Below are positions 30,971 to 41,391 of a DNA stretch of 64,000 nucleotides, in pieces. Where the stretch lies: NCBI GenBank assembly GCA_963830775.1, contig CAWHNT010000012.1:1-64000 (forward strand), written 5' to 3'. The position numbers were made by a program, and so were the translations under genes. Under the pieces are notes generated by a model. It did no database searches, was not told the origin of the DNA, and saw only the letters and a program-made list of their open reading frames with translations. This DNA is from CAWHNT01 sp963830775. GTDB lineage: Bacteria > Pseudomonadota > Alphaproteobacteria > Geminicoccales > Geminicoccaceae. The stretch's first letter is position 1. Each line of letters starts with the position of its first letter.

Positions 30971-32512
30971 TCAGAGCTTGAGCCGCAGGACATTCCACGA
31001 TGCGGGAGGAAGCGGGGCGCTGATCAGCTCGTCCCCGACCGTGACGCCGGAAAGCCTGGCTGGCGTCACCTGCTCGGGTGCGATGCGCGTGTTGGCGGCA
31101 GCGAGGTCGGCATGGTTGAGGGTCGTCGCCCGCTCCAGGGTGAGCCCGGAGAAGCCCTTGGCGGTGACCTCGAGCGGCATCTCCTCGGTGAGGTGCCGGT
31201 TGAGGGCGAACAGCGTCAGCGTGCCCTCCTCCTCGCCGTGCACGGCGGCGAGCTTCAGGTACGGCACCTCGGGAAGCGGGAACCAGAGGTCGGTCTTGCC
31301 GCGCGGGTCGTAGTAGCTGGCGGCGTAGCTCGGCCCATCGACGTGGGTGCGCAGCACGCGGCCGCGGCCGAGATTGCTGAAGTCGGCGAAGGGGAAGAAG
31401 ATCGTCTGCCGCCAGGCCGGGCCGCCGGTCTCGGTCATGATGGGGGCGATGGCGTTGACCAGCTGGGCCAGGCAGGCGGCCTTGACCCGGTCGGCGTGAT
31501 TGAGGAGCGAGATGCAGGCCCCGCCGAAGGCCAGCGCATCCTTCATGTCGTACTCTTCCTCGAGGATGTGCGGGGCCACGGGCCAGCCGGGCAGGAGGCG
31601 GGTGTTGCCGCGGCGGGTGCGGTACCAGACGTTCCACTCGTCGAAGCTCAGCATGATGCGCCGCTCCGAGCGCCGGGCCGCCGCGACCGCGTCCGCGATC
31701 GCCACCACCTCCTCGATGAAGGAATCCATGAGATCGGGGCTGGCGAGGAAGGCCGGCGTGTCGCCGGCATAGTCGTTGAGATAGGTGTGCAGCGAGATGT
31801 ACTCGACCTGATCGAAGGTGTGCTCGAGCACGATCCGCTCCCAGTCGCCGAAGGTCGGCATGGTGCGGCCGGAGGAGCCGCAGGCGGCAAGCTCGATCGT
31901 GGGATCGACCAGCCGCATCATCTTGGCGGCCTCGACGGCGATCCGGCCATATTCATGGGCGGTCTTGCTGCCCATCTGCCAGGGCCCGTCCATCTCGTTG
32001 CCGAGGCACCAGAACTTGATGCCGTGCGGCTCCTCCCAGCCATGGCTGCGGCGGAGGTCGGAGAGCTGCGTGCCGTCGGGATGGTTGCAGTACTCGACCA
32101 GCCGGCGGGCCTCGTCCGGCCCCTTGGTGCCCAGGTTGACGGCCAGCATCGGCTCGATGCCGGCGAGCCTGCACCAGTCGACGAACTCGTTGGTGCCGAA
32201 GGTGTTGGGCTCGATCGACTTCCAGGCCAGCTCCAGCCGGCGCGGGCGCTGCTCGGCCGGGCCGACACCGTCCTCCCAGTTGTAGCCCGAGACGAAGTTG
32301 CCGCCGGGATAGCGCATGATCGTCGGCGCCAGCTCGCGCACCAGCTCCAGCACGTCACGCCGGAAGCCATTCTCGTCGGCGGTGGGGTGGCCGGGCTCGT
32401 AGATGCCGTCATAGACGCAGCGGCCGAGATGCTCGACGAAGGCGCCGAACAGGCGGCGATCGGTCCGGCCGATCGCAAAGTCGCGGTCGAGGAGCACCTT
32501 CACGTCACGCAT
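30971..32512 (-). CDS. Alpha-L-arabinofuranosidase, glycoside hydrolase family 51
   Basis: 513 residues, uninterrupted. GH51 hallmarks: FGAFVEHLGRCVYDGIYEPG, APTIMRYPGGNFVSGYNWED, the acid/base Glu in FWCLGNEMDGPWQMG, QVEYISLHTYLNDYAGD, the nucleophile Glu in MLSFDEWNVWYRTR, and a C-terminal beta-sandwich ending PPASWNVLRLKL. No signal peptide, so it acts in the cytosol on imported short arabino-oligosaccharides. The ATG at 32512 follows ggagatcgcgacg. It is the last gene of the ABC-transporter operon, which suggests that the importer carries its substrate. Confidence 0.9.
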   Translation of the reverse strand: MRDVKVLLDRDFAIGRTDRRLFGAFVEHLGRCVYDGIYEPGHPTADENGFRRDVLELVRELAPTIMRYPGGNFVSGYNWEDGVGPAEQRPRRLELAWKSIEPNTFGTNEFVDWCRLAGIEPMLAVNLGTKGPDEARRLVEYCNHPDGTQLSDLRRSHGWEEPHGIKFWCLGNEMDGPWQMGSKTAHEYGRIAVEAAKMMRLVDPTIELAACGSSGRTMPTFGDWERIVLEHTFDQVEYISLHTYLNDYAGDTPAFLASPDLMDSFIEEVVAIADAVAAARRSERRIMLSFDEWNVWYRTRRGNTRLLPGWPVAPHILEEEYDMKDALAFGGACISLLNHADRVKAACLAQLVNAIAPIMTETGGPAWRQTIFFPFADFSNLGRGRVLRTHVDGPSYAASYYDPRGKTDLWFPLPEVPYLKLAAVHGEEEGTLTLFALNRHLTEEMPLEVTAKGFSGLTLERATTLNHADLAAANTRIAPEQVTPARLSGVTVGDELISAPLPPASWNVLRLKL

Positions 32513-32529
32513 CGTCGCGATCTCCAGTC

Positions 32530-33394
32530 TCAGCTTGAGGCCTGCGGCACCGCCGGCGCCGGCTGGGTAGGGGTGGGGTTGCGGAGGCCCTGCGTCGCCA
32601 TGTCGGGCGAGAGGACCGATGACTTGAGCAGGATCGAGTAGGGGTGCTGCGGGTTGTCGAGCACTGCCCGGGCCTGGCCGGCTTCGACGACCTTGCCCTT
32701 CTGCATGATGATGATGCGGTCGCTGATGTAGTAGGCGGTGGCGAGGTCGTGGGTGATGTAGATGATCGACACCCGCAGCTCGTCGCGCAGCTTCTTGAAC
32801 AGGTTGACGATCGACATCCGCAGCGAGGCGTCGACCATCGAGACCGGCTCGTCGGCGATGATCAGCGACGGCTGCGAGACCAGTGCCCGGGCGATGGCGG
32901 TGCGCTGGAGCTGGCCGCCCGAGAGCTCGTGCGGGAACCGGCCCTTGACCTCCACGAGCGACAGCCCGACCGCGCGCAGCGCCTCGTCGGCCAGCCGCTC
33001 GGCCTCGGCCCCGCGCCGTGCCCCGCGAAAGCGGCGGGCGCTCATCAGGAGATAGCGGTCGACCCGCTTCAGCGGGTTGAAGGCCTCGAACGGGTTCTGG
33101 AAGATCGGCTGGATCGCGGCCATGAAGGCCATGCGCGCCCTGGCGCCGTTTATCTGCGGCCAGATCCTGGCCGCGGAACCGGATCGAGCCCGAGCTGGGC
33201 TGGACGAGGTTGAGGATCATCCGCGCCAGCGTGGTCTTGCCGCTGCCCGATTCGCCGATGATGGTGAAGATCTCCGGCCGCTCGGCCTCGAGCGTGAAGC
33301 TGACGCCGGCCACGGCCTCGACCTGATTGCGGCCGAAAAGCCCGCCCATGGCGTAGGTCTTGCCCACGTCCTGGATCGCCAGGAGCTCGCTCAT
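32530..33394 (-). CDS. ABC importer ATPase 2, oligopeptide/oligosaccharide type (frameshift)
   Basis: Second ATPase of the importer (DppF/OppF type). Start MSELLAIQDVGKTYAMGGLF, Walker A IIGESGSGKTTLARM; after a frame change near 33140 IFQNPFEAFNP (Q-loop), HELSGGQLQRTAIARAL (signature), LIIADEPVSMVDASLR (Walker B), YITHDLATAYY (H-loop). Its ATG (33394) has no in-frame stop ahead of it, so as sequenced it is fused to the first ATPase; an ATGA overlap at the same point suggests the two normally overlap by 4 bp in different frames. Confidence 0.8.
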
Positions 33395-34414
33395 GCGCCT
33401 GCTCTCGGCCATGGCCGGTACCGGCTGGACGGCAGGGTCGGCAGCGAAGCAGGCGACCCGATGCTCGGGCGCCAGGATGGTCAGGGCCGGCCGCTCGCGG
33501 CGGCAAATGTCCATGGCAAGCGGGCAGCGCGGATGGAAGCGGCAGCCGTGCGGCGGGTCGGCGAGGTTGGGGGGCGTCCCTTCCAGCGCCTTCTTCGGGC
33601 TGAGGTCGCCGATCCGGGGCAGGCTCGCGATCAGGTGTGCGGTGTAGGGATGCAGGGGCGAGCGGAAGACATCGGCCGTCCGGCCCTCCTCCACCAGCCG
33701 GCCCGCATACATGATGCCCAGCCGGTCGGCCATGGTGGCATGGACCGCCATGTCGTGGGTCACGAAGAGCATCGAGGAGCCGATCTCCTGCTGCACCTCG
33801 CGGATCATGCCCAGGACATCCTTCTGCACCACGACATCGAGGGCGGTGGTCGGCTCGTCGGCGATGATGAATTCCGGCTGGCAGATGGTGGCGAGCGCAA
33901 TCGCCACGCGCTGCCGCATCCCGCCCGAGAGCTCGTGCGGATAGGCGTCGAGAGCCGAGGGCTGCAGCCGGAGCCGCTCGAGATGCGCCTCGACCCGGCC
34001 GAAGAACTCGGCCTTGGAGCCCGGCATGTGGCGGAAGGCGAAGTCGACGAAGGAGGCACGCACCCGGCGCACCGGGTTCAGCACGTTCATCGAGCCCTGC
34101 ATCACGTAGCTCAGATGCTTCCAGCGGACGCCGGCCAGGGCTTCCTGGCTCAGCTCGAAGATGTTGCGGTCGAGGAAGCTGTAGCGTGCCGTGCCGCCCA
34201 GCACGTTGAGCGGCGGCCGGTTGGCGCCGGCGATGGTCTTGATGAAGCTGGTCTTGCCGCTGCTCGATTCGCCGGCGAGGCCGTAGATCTCGTTGCGCTG
34301 CACGTCGAGGCTGATGTCGTCGACCGCCTTCACCTCGCGCGTGACGCCGAAGTAATGCATCTGATAGTAGGCGCGCAGGTTGCGCACCGTGAGCGCCGGG
34401 CCCTCGGCGCCCAT
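33395..34414 (-). CDS. ABC importer ATPase 1, oligopeptide/oligosaccharide type
   Basis: DppD/OppD-type ATPase of about 340 residues. Walker A GLAGESSSGKTSFIKTI (an unusual Ser-rich P-loop), HELSGGMRQRVAIALATICQ (signature), FIIADEPTTALDVVVQ (Walker B), FVTHDMAVHATMADR (H-loop). The C-terminal Fe-S-type cysteine region of this subfamily is present: CRFHPRCPLAMDICRRERPA and HRVACF. ATG 34414 overlaps the permease stop (TAATG). No in-frame stop separates it from ATPase 2. Confidence 0.82.
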
Positions 34415-35282
34415 TAGCCGACACCTCCGCCCATGCGGGCGAGGCGGCTGCGCGGGTCGATATACTCGTTCATCGACACGGCGAGCAGGAACAGGCCGAT
34501 GAAGGTCAGCGGTGATGGTCAGCGTCGGGAAGACGAACCACCACCAGATGCCCGAGACCATGGCGCTGTGCTGGTTGGCCCAGAAGATCATGGTGCCGAT
34601 GGTCGGCGTGTTGATGTCGGTGAAGCCAAGCACCGAGAGGGTGACCTCGAGGCCGATCGACCAGTTGATGTTGTTGAGCGTGGTCGAGAACACGATCGGC
34701 AGCACGTAGGGCAGGTGCTCCTGCGATCAGGATCTCCCAGGTCCGCATGCCCGAGAACACGCTGGTGCGGGTGAACTCGCGGGTCTTCAGGCTCATCATG
34801 ACCGAGCGGATGAGGCGGGCGTCGTAGGCCCAGCCCAGGAACGCCATGACCAACGCCAGGAGCGTCCAGGTCATGTAATCGCGCATGACGAAGTAGAAGA
34901 GGATCAGAAGCGGGAACAGCGGGATGATGATGAACGTGTCGTTGATCGACATCAGCACGCGGTCGACGAGCCCGCCCTTGTAGCCGGCGACGAGCCCGAT
35001 CAGGAGCGAGAGCAGGCGGCTGATGAGGGCGACGGCGAAACCGAAGAGCAGCGTGTTGCGGATGGCGACCGTGAGCTGCCAGAAGGTGTCCTGGCCGCGC
35101 GAGGTGGTGCCCATGGGATAGGCCCAGGAGGGCGGCAGGTCCGGCGGCACCACATAGATGTCGACCGGCGGATAGGGTGCGAAGGCCGACATGACGGCGA
35201 GGCCGATGATGGCGCTCGTGATGACGGCACCGACCGCGAACTCGCGGTTGTAGCGGAACAGGTCGCGGACGATCCTCAGCAT
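34414..35282 (-). CDS. ABC importer permease 2, DppC type (two frameshifts)
   Basis: Inner-membrane permease. The N-terminus MLRIVRDLFRYNREFAVGAV has the first membrane helix, then a periplasmic loop with YPMGTTSRGQDTFWQLTVAI (typical of the DppC subfamily), several helices (LISRLLSLLIGLVAGYKGGL, IIPLFPLLILFYFVM), the EAA-type cytoplasmic loop SLKTREFTRTSVFSGMRTWE and, in a second frame, IVFSTTLNNINWSIGLEVTL. The C-terminus MNEYIDPRSRLARMGGGVG is in a third frame. Frame changes near 34722 and 34508. Start at 35282 is 5 bp after the permease 1 stop. Confidence 0.78.
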
Positions 35283-35286
35283 CGGC

Positions 35287-36293
35287 TCAGCTCAGCTGCA
35301 CGCGCGGATCGAACAGCGGATAGAGCACGTCGATCAGGAACACGGCCGCCGAGACGGCGATGATCGAGATGGCGGCGACGCCCAGGACAAGGCTGTAGTC
35401 GGCCGAGTAGACCGCGCCGATCAGCAGACGGCCAAGGCCGGGATAGCTGAAGACATACTCGACGATGATCGTACCGTTGAAGATCGCACCCAGCGACATG
35501 GCGAGACCGGTCACCTGCGGGACCAGCGCATTGCGCATGACGTAGGAGGAGAGGATGCGGCGGCGGTCGACGCCGCCGAGCTCGGCATAGGTGACGTAGT
35601 CCTCGGTGACGATGTTCGAGACCAGGGCCCGCATGCCGAGGAACCAGCTCGCCGAGACCGACGAGGATGATCGACAAAGCCGGCAGGATCGAATGCCGCA
35701 CGACGCTGAGGACGAACTCGGCATTGAGGCCACGCTCGATGTTGGGCGCGGCACCGCCGGCGATCGGCAGGATCGGCCAGAGCGAGCCGAAGATGATCAG
35801 CAGCACGAAGGCGATGATGTAGTAGGGCACCGGGTGCAGGCCCATGACGACCAGGCCGAACAGCTTCAGGATGCGGCTGTCCCGGTAATAGCCGGCAAGA
35901 CCGCCCAGCAGATTGCCGAGTGTCCAGACGATCGAGGGTGCAGATCACGAGCAGCCCCACCGTCCACGGCAGGGCGCGCCCGATCAGGACCGAGACCGGG
36001 GTCGGGAAGGCGGAGAGCGACGGGCCGAAGTCGAGCATCAGCATGCGCCCCCAATAGGCCACGTACTGTGCAAGCAGCGGCTCATCGGTGCCGTAGAGCT
36101 CGGCCAGCGCCTCCCGCATCATCAGCACCGCCTCGGGACTGGTGTCGCCGAAGGCGGTCATCTGCGAGACCATGTGCTCGACCGGATCGACCGGCGTCAG
36201 ATGGGTGACGAAGAAGGTGAGCGAGATGCCGATGAAGACGACAAGCGCGAACTGGCCGAACCGCTTCAGCACGTAGATGCCGTAGCTGCGCAT
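35287..36293 (-). CDS. ABC importer permease 1, DppB type (two frameshifts)
   Basis: Inner-membrane permease. MRSYGIYVLKRFGQFALVVF gives the typical first helix, followed by the large periplasmic loop (THLTPVDPVEHMVSQMTAFG). Later frames give MGLHPVPYYIIAFVLLIIFG, FVLSVVRHSILPALSIILVG, the EAA loop (ALVSNIVTEDYVTYAELGGV, RRILSSYVMRNALVPQVTGL) and the last helices ending YPLFDPRVQLS. Frame changes near 35938 (one extra base fits) and 35655. The first gene after the substrate-binding protein, separated from it by a strong hairpin. Confidence 0.8.
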
Positions 36294-36321
36294 GGATCAG
36301 GAGCCCTCGTGGGCGGCGAGG

Positions 36322-36360
36322 GATCGGGAGCGGAGGCTCCTTGGAGCGCCGCTCCCGATC
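36322..36360. terminator. Strong intercistronic hairpin
   Basis: Perfect 12-bp inverted repeat gatcgggagcgg / ccgctcccgatc (36322-36333 and 36349-36360) with a 15-base loop, lying between the stop of the binding-protein gene and the first permease. No T-run follows in the direction of transcription, so it is more likely an mRNA-stabilising or partial attenuator stem. That would let the binding protein be made in excess over the membrane parts, a common arrangement in ABC operons. Confidence 0.6.
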
Positions 36361-36371
36361 GGGGAGCGGGC

Positions 36372-38263
36372 CTAGGGCTGGGTCGGCTTCAGCCGCACCA
36401 TCATGTAGCGGGAGTTCGACCAGTTCGGGACCGGGTTGGTGTAGGGGTTCTTGGCCGTCGGATAGCCGGTCCAGTAGGTCTGATCCATCACCGTGAAGAC
36501 GTTGTAGGCCATGAGCGGGATGATCGGCATCTCCTGCACGGCGAGCTTCACGAACTCCCGGCCGAGCTCGACACCCTTGGGATCGTCGAAGGAGATCTTG
36601 CGGATCTCCTCGATGATCTTGTCGAGCTCCGGGCTCGACCAGCGCGACCAGTTGCGCGGGGTCTGCACCTTGCCGGCGGGCTGGACGAACTGCGAGTGCC
36701 AGCTGTCGAGGAAGAACGACAGGTCGGGGTGCCCGCCCCAGGTCTCCACGCTCCAGCTGATCGCGGCCTCGAAGTCGCCGCCGTTGCGCCGGGTGAGGAA
36801 GGCCGCCTGCGCCGCCTCCGCCGTGGCGTCGATGCCGAACTGGCGCCACTGCTGGGCGATCATCGTTCCGGCCCGCGTCATCACCGGGCGGGCGTCGCCC
36901 TCGACCATGAGCTTGATCGCGAAGCGCTCGCCGCTGGGCGTGTACCAGTCGTTGCCGCGCCGGGTGAAGCCGGCCCGCTGCATCAGCTCGGCTGCCGCCT
37001 CGGTGTCCTGCTTCCACCAGCCGGCGCCGAACGCGGCCGAGATCTCGGCCGGGTCGTCCGGGATCTGGTCGCCCATGGAGGGGCGCAGCATGGCGGCGAT
37101 CTGCTCGCCGATGGTAGGCGTCGTAGGGCTGGATCTTCCGCTTGCCCGGTGTCGACCTCGAAGGCCGTGAGCCACTCCTTCATCGGGTTGTGATAGTATT
37201 CGGGGTGGGTCCCGGTCGGCGGGATGGCGATCGCCGAGATGGTGGCGGCACCGCGATAGGAGGCCATCGCCACCGCCTTGATGTCGATCGCCAGCGCCAG
37301 CGCCCAGCGCACGTCGCGGCTCTCGAACTTCGGGTTCTGGTGGTTGAGGATCACCTGCGGCAGCGTCGGGTCCGGATGGGCGTAAGGAAAGCCCTCGAAC
37401 CAGCCGATCGAGGACGGCGAATCCTTGGCCAGCGTCGAGCATGCCCTCGGGCGAGACGTCGTGGATGACGTCCAGCTCGTGGTTCATCTGCGCGATCACG
37501 CGGCGGTCGGGCGGGCCCGGATCGACGTAGGTGACGTAGCGCGGCCCGGGCTCGCCGAAGCGCGCAAGCGTCGTGCGCTGCCAGTCCTCGCGCTTCTCCC
37601 AGGTGAACCACTGGCCGTTCGGGTCGAAGCCGTGCAGCTTGTAGGCGCCGATCGAGACCGGCGGGTTGAAGTCGAACTTCAGCGGGTCCTTACCCTCGAA
37701 GATGTGCTTGGGCATGATCCAGGCAGCGTTCCAGCGCACCGTGAAGAGCGCATGGAAGCGCGAGTTCGGCTTCTTCAGCTTGAAGACGACGGTATGCGGG
37801 TCGGGTGCCTCGATGCTGGCGACGTTGAGCTGGAACTGGGCGCTGCGGACGAGGCCGTTGGTCTTCAGGTGGGTGTCGGTGGTGAAGACGACGTCGTCGG
37901 CCGTGAACTCCTTGCCGTCGCTCCAGAAGATGCCCGGGCCGCAGCTTCACCGTCATCTCGGTGAAGTCGGCATTGTAGATCGGCGGCTCGGCGGCCAGCG
38001 AGTTGTCCCAGACACCGTCGATGCCGTGATCGGGATCGATGTACCAGAACGTGTCCAGCGCCAGCTGATGCAGGCCGGTGGACTGGCCGCCGGCATTCAC
38101 CGCCCAGATGTTGAACCAGCCGGCATTGCGGATGGTCCCTTCCGGGTTCTCGACGATGAGCGTCTGGTTTCTCGGCAGTCCCGAGGTGGCGGCCCCTTGC
38201 GCGTGCGCCGAGGCGCTTGCCAGCAGGGCGCCTGGCAAAGGCCAACAGGTTCAGCAGTCGCAT
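36372..38263 (-). CDS. ABC importer substrate-binding protein, oligopeptide-type (several frameshifts)
   Basis: About 620 residues of the SBP family 5 fold read across frame changes near 38235, 37935, 37435 and 37125. Signal region MRLLNLLAFA then ALLASASAHAQGA. Mature pieces: NQTLIVENPEGTIRNAGWFN, YIDPDHGIDGVWDNSLAAEP, FTEMTVKLRPG, WIMPKHIFEGKDPLKFDFNP, FESRDVRWALALAIDIKAVA, IAQQWRQFGIDATAEAAQAA, YWTGYPTAKNPYTNP. Family 5 proteins bind peptides, sugars or opines; the GH51 enzyme at the end of the operon points to arabino-oligosaccharides. Start ATG 38263. Confidence 0.8.
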
Positions 38264-38339
38264 CCGTTCGCCCTCCCTGATCGCGCGGCGTGACGCCAGC
38301 CTCTTCTTTTTTCGAGAGGCAGGCGGCGAGCCTAGCCGC

Positions 38340-39365
38340 TCAGGTCGGCTGGATCAACGGATTCTGATACTTATCAGTCTGGCGGATATACAAAGTCTCG
38401 AGCTCGATCGCCAGGCAGCTCAGGATCTGGCGCCGTTCCGGCGTAAATGGAGCCGCATCACGATGTCCTGATCGTAGTTGCCGAAGCCCTTGCCGAAGAT
38501 GTTGACCCCGCCGGGATGGTCGGCGCGCTCGTCGATGCCGATGCGCATCCGGATCGAATGGTGCTGCGACAGCTGAACATCGTCGATCGTGACCTCGGAG
38601 AGGCGCACGCCATCGACGAACGTGCCGGACTAGGCAATGCGCCAGGTCTTGAGCTTGCCGTACTGCGAGCCCTTCAGCTTCCACCAGGCTGGCGTGTAGA
38701 CGCCACGCTTGTCGCCATAGTCGCCCGGCGATGTCCAGGTGCCCCGTCTGCACGTCGTTGACCCAGAGCGTGATGTCGGAGGGCCAGTTCAGGTTGGTCC
38801 CCGGGACCTCGGATGAGAGCTCCATCGAGAACTCGATCATCTCGACGGTCGAGCCCAGGAGCTTGGCATTGTTCGGGAACTTGTACTCGACATGGCCGCG
38901 CCCGAACCAGGCCAGGGCCGCCTGGACCCGGCTCGGATCGAGGAAGGAGTCGGGCACGTCGAGCAGCCCGATGATGCCCGTGGTGGAGCATAGCCCGCAC
39001 GGCACGCTGACCTCGGCACTGGTGAAGAGCCCGAGCGGCATCGACACCTCGACCAGATCATTGTCCCGCCGGCGGGCCTCCGTTTCAAAACGGATGAGTA
39101 TTTCGTTGTACCTCGCCGTGCATATCTTCTGCTGGCCTTTCCTGGCGTTGATCGTCTCGGTTCCGATCAACCCGGCCCGCTCGAGCACCTGAACGTTGGT
39201 TGCCACGGTCGATTGCGGCAGCCGCAGCTCGTGGCTGATCTCGTTGACGTTCAGCTTGCCGCGCTCATGCAGGAGCTTGAGGATCCTGGCGCGCACGGGA
39301 GAGGCCAGGCCCTTCAGCACCTTCATCCCGTCATCGGGATCGATTGTCAGGAAGTTGGGCGCCAT
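38340..39365 (-). CDS. ArsR-like winged-helix regulator of the sugar operon (disrupted)
   Basis: The N-terminal winged helix is VLKGLASPVRARILKLLHER then ISHELRLPQSTVATNVQVLE and a wing (RKGQQKICTARYNEILIRFE). The C-terminal ligand part includes MPLGLFTSAEVSVPCGLCST, FGRGHVEYKFPNNAKLLG, WPSDITLWVNDVQTGHLDIAG, and in other frames VTIDDVQLSQHHSIRMRIGI, GGVNIFGKGFGNYDQDIVMR and LSCLAIELETLYI. Besides frame changes (near 38735 and 38445), an in-frame TAG (38630-38632) interrupts LKTWRIA/SGTFVDGVR. ATG 39365. Its position just before the ABC/GH51 genes, on the same strand, suggests that it controls them. Confidence 0.65.
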   Translation of the reverse strand: MAPNFLTIDPDDGMKVLKGLASPVRARILKLLHERGKLNVNEISHELRLPQSTVATNVQVLERAGLIGTETINARKGQQKICTARYNEILIRFETEARRRDNDLVEVSMPLGLFTSAEVSVPCGLCSTTGIIGLLDVPDSFLDPSRVQAALAWFGRGHVEYKFPNNAKLLGSTVEMIEFSMELSSEVPGTNLNWPSDITLWVNDVQTGHLDIAGRLWRQAWRLHASLVEAEGLAVRQAQDLAHCLVRHVRRWRAPLRGHDRRCSAVAAPFDPDAHRHRRARRPSRRGQHLRQGLRQLRSGHRDAAPFTPERRQILSCLAIELETLYIRQTDKYQNPLIQPT

Positions 39366-39472
39366 AGGCCGTCGCTACCCCGCCCTTTGAGCAAACCATA
39401 TCAGAAAGGCGGATAGCATGTTGGTGCCACGGGCACATCCGGCCAAATGACCGTGCCTGTCTCCCGGGCCGA

Positions 39473-39846
39473 TCAGCCTCCGCCGGTGCCGTCCCCGCCT
39501 TCCATCCCGCGTAGATGGTTGCCCAGCCGCTCGGGCACGTCGAGCTCGAAGCCCAGGATCGCAGCCGACAGCGCCTTGCCGTAATTGTCGAGGCACAAGG
39601 ATGCGCGAGACACCGCCGCCGAGAGCGCCCTCGCAGACGAAGTTGAGGACGCAGAGACCGTCGACGGCATAGCGGTGGACGGGGCCGGTGATCGCGCCCC
39701 GGTAATGGGCCTTGAAGCGCTCGGCGGTGAGCTGCTCCTTCAGGAGCGGGTAGAGCTCGTCGGCATAGGCGATGACGCTGATGTTGGAGGTGTTGCCCTT
39801 GTCCCCGGCGCGGACGTGGGCGACGTGCTGCAGCTTCAGGCGCATG
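39473..39846 (-). CDS. AtuA-type C-terminal (ferredoxin-fold-like) domain protein (frameshift)
   Basis: About 124 residues. MRLKLQHVAHVRAGDKGNTS then NISVIAYADELYPLLKEQLT, AERFKAHYRGAITGPVHRYA and VLNFVCEGALGGGVSR, followed after a frame change near 39600 by ASLCLDNYGKALSAAILGFE. The RAGDKG(N/D)(T)(S/A)N(I) pattern and the EALGGG loop match the separate C-terminal domain of AtuA (acyclic terpene utilisation) proteins, here a separate gene placed 4 bp after the main AtuA gene. Confidence 0.7.
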
Positions 39847-39850
39847 GGCG

Positions 39851-41211
39851 TCAGCTCTCCAGCATCTCGATCCGCCACGGCACGGCCTCGCGCGGCACCA
39901 GGCTCGACCAGATGCCGATGACCTCGCGCGCCCGGTCCTGGTGCGGCACCCGCTTGCCGGTCATGCCGACGCCGGAGACCGCCATGCCGTCGACCTCGCG
40001 GCCGACCTTCTCCGCCTCGGCACGGGTGGCGGTGCGGGCGGCGACGCGCACGGCCACCTCGTAGGGCTCGGGCGCATCGGCGGGCGTGGCATCGCCGTGG
40101 ATGGCGTTGAGGCCCAGGAAGTCGATCCGCAGGTCCGAGGCCTCCAGGCCCACGATCTTGAAGCGCTCCTCGAGGATGGTGCGCGCCAGCCGGGCACGGC
40201 GCAGGGCGCCAGGGCCGGCGTAGAAGAACATGTCCTCGCCGATGAAGCCCTCGATGCAGCCGATCGAGACCTTGAGCGTGGGCGGGCGCGGCTTGCCGCC
40301 GAGATTGGTGACCCGCACCCGGTCGGGGCCGACCTCCTCGAGGACGGCCGTGGTGAAGTCGACCGTGACGTCGGGTGTCAGATAGTTGGCGGGGTCGTGC
40401 ACCTCGTAGAAGAGCTGCTCCTTGACCGTGCGCCGGTCGACGGCACCGCCGGTGCCTGCGACCTTGGTGATGACCGCACTGCCGTCGGGCTCGACCTCGC
40501 AGATCGGGAAGGCGAGGTTCCAGGGCTCGGGCACGTCCTTGAAGCCCGGGTCGCAGAAGTAGCCGCCGGTGACCTGCGCCCCGCATTCCATGAGATGGCC
40601 GATGCCGTTGCCGCGGCCGAGCACGGACGTGGTCGAGCGGATCCCAGCCGAACTCGTGCAGCATCGGCGCCATGAAGATCGAGGGATCGGCCACCCGGCC
40701 GGTGAGCACGATCTGAGCACCCTGGCTGAGGGCCTCAGCCACAGGCTCGGCACCCAGATAGGCCTCGGCCGACAGGATAGAGCCCGCCAGGGCCGACACA
40801 GGCCGTCCGTCCTCCAGGAGTGGCGAGCCGAGCTCGACCACCCGGTCCTCGATCTGGCTGCCGGTGACGGCGGCGATCCTCACCCCCTTGTGCGCCGAGC
40901 TCGCGCAAGAGCTCGGCCACGCGCAGGGCCGCACCTCTCGGGTTGATCCAGCCCTGGTTGCTGACGATCCGCGTGCCGCGCCGCATGCAGCCGGGCAGCA
41001 CCTTGCGCATGCGGTCGTCGAGATAGGTGTCGTAGCCGGGGAAGGTGGGATCGCGCCGCTTGCGCACCTGGGCGGCCGAGACGGTGGCCTCGGCCATGGT
41101 CTCGAAGCAGAGATAGTCGAGGTCGCCCGCCTCGGCGTTGAGCGCCGCGGGCTCGATCCGATCGCCCCACCAGGACGAGCCCGAGCCGATGCGCAGGCGG
41201 TCCGAGCCCAT
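39851..41211 (-). CDS. AtuA-family (DUF1446) protein (frameshifts)
   Basis: About 450 residues: DRLRIGSGSSWWGDRIEPAA, LDYLCFETMAEATVSAAQVR, RIVSNQGWINPRGAALRVAE, then in a second frame GVRIAAVTGSQIEDRVVELG and GAQIVLTGRVADPSIFMAPM, and in a third NGIGHLMECGAQVTGGYFCD, LTPDVTVDFTTAVLEEVGPD, RIDFLGLNAIHGDA. This is the AtuA family, named for a Pseudomonas acyclic-terpene gene set; its reaction is not firmly known. Frame changes near 40890 and 40630. ATG 41211 follows gggaggcgttgg. It is divergent from the Liv-type operon. Confidence 0.75.
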
Positions 41212-41391
41212 CCAACGCCTCCCAGTTTGTTCTGCAGGACGGAATGATCGGCCCTGCTTTGACGGCCGCTCCCCGGCAGGCCTGCCTTCAGCGTTCCAAA
41301 GCATGGAACGCCTGCCTTGACAAGCTGGCGGCCGGTGCCAAGGATCGTCCTTGTCACGACCGGGCAACGGCGGACGATCAGGGAGGAAACC
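41212..41391. promoter_or_regulatory. Divergent promoter region between AtuA and the Liv-type operon
   Basis: 180 bp between two outward starts, so promoters for both operons should lie here. It carries a near-direct repeat, ttccaaagcatggaacgcctgcctt (41290-41314), with ttcca…tggaa forming an inverted repeat (ttccaaagcatggaa, 41290-41304) that would suit a dimeric regulator such as the IclR protein encoded in the operon. Assignment of the operator is an inference. Confidence 0.4.

Noticed and set aside
30971..34705. A single 1244-residue minus-strand open frame
   Set aside because: It strings together the end of permease 2, both ABC ATPases (partly out of frame) and the GH51 enzyme. The motifs show four separate genes; the frame is open because of indels and high GC.
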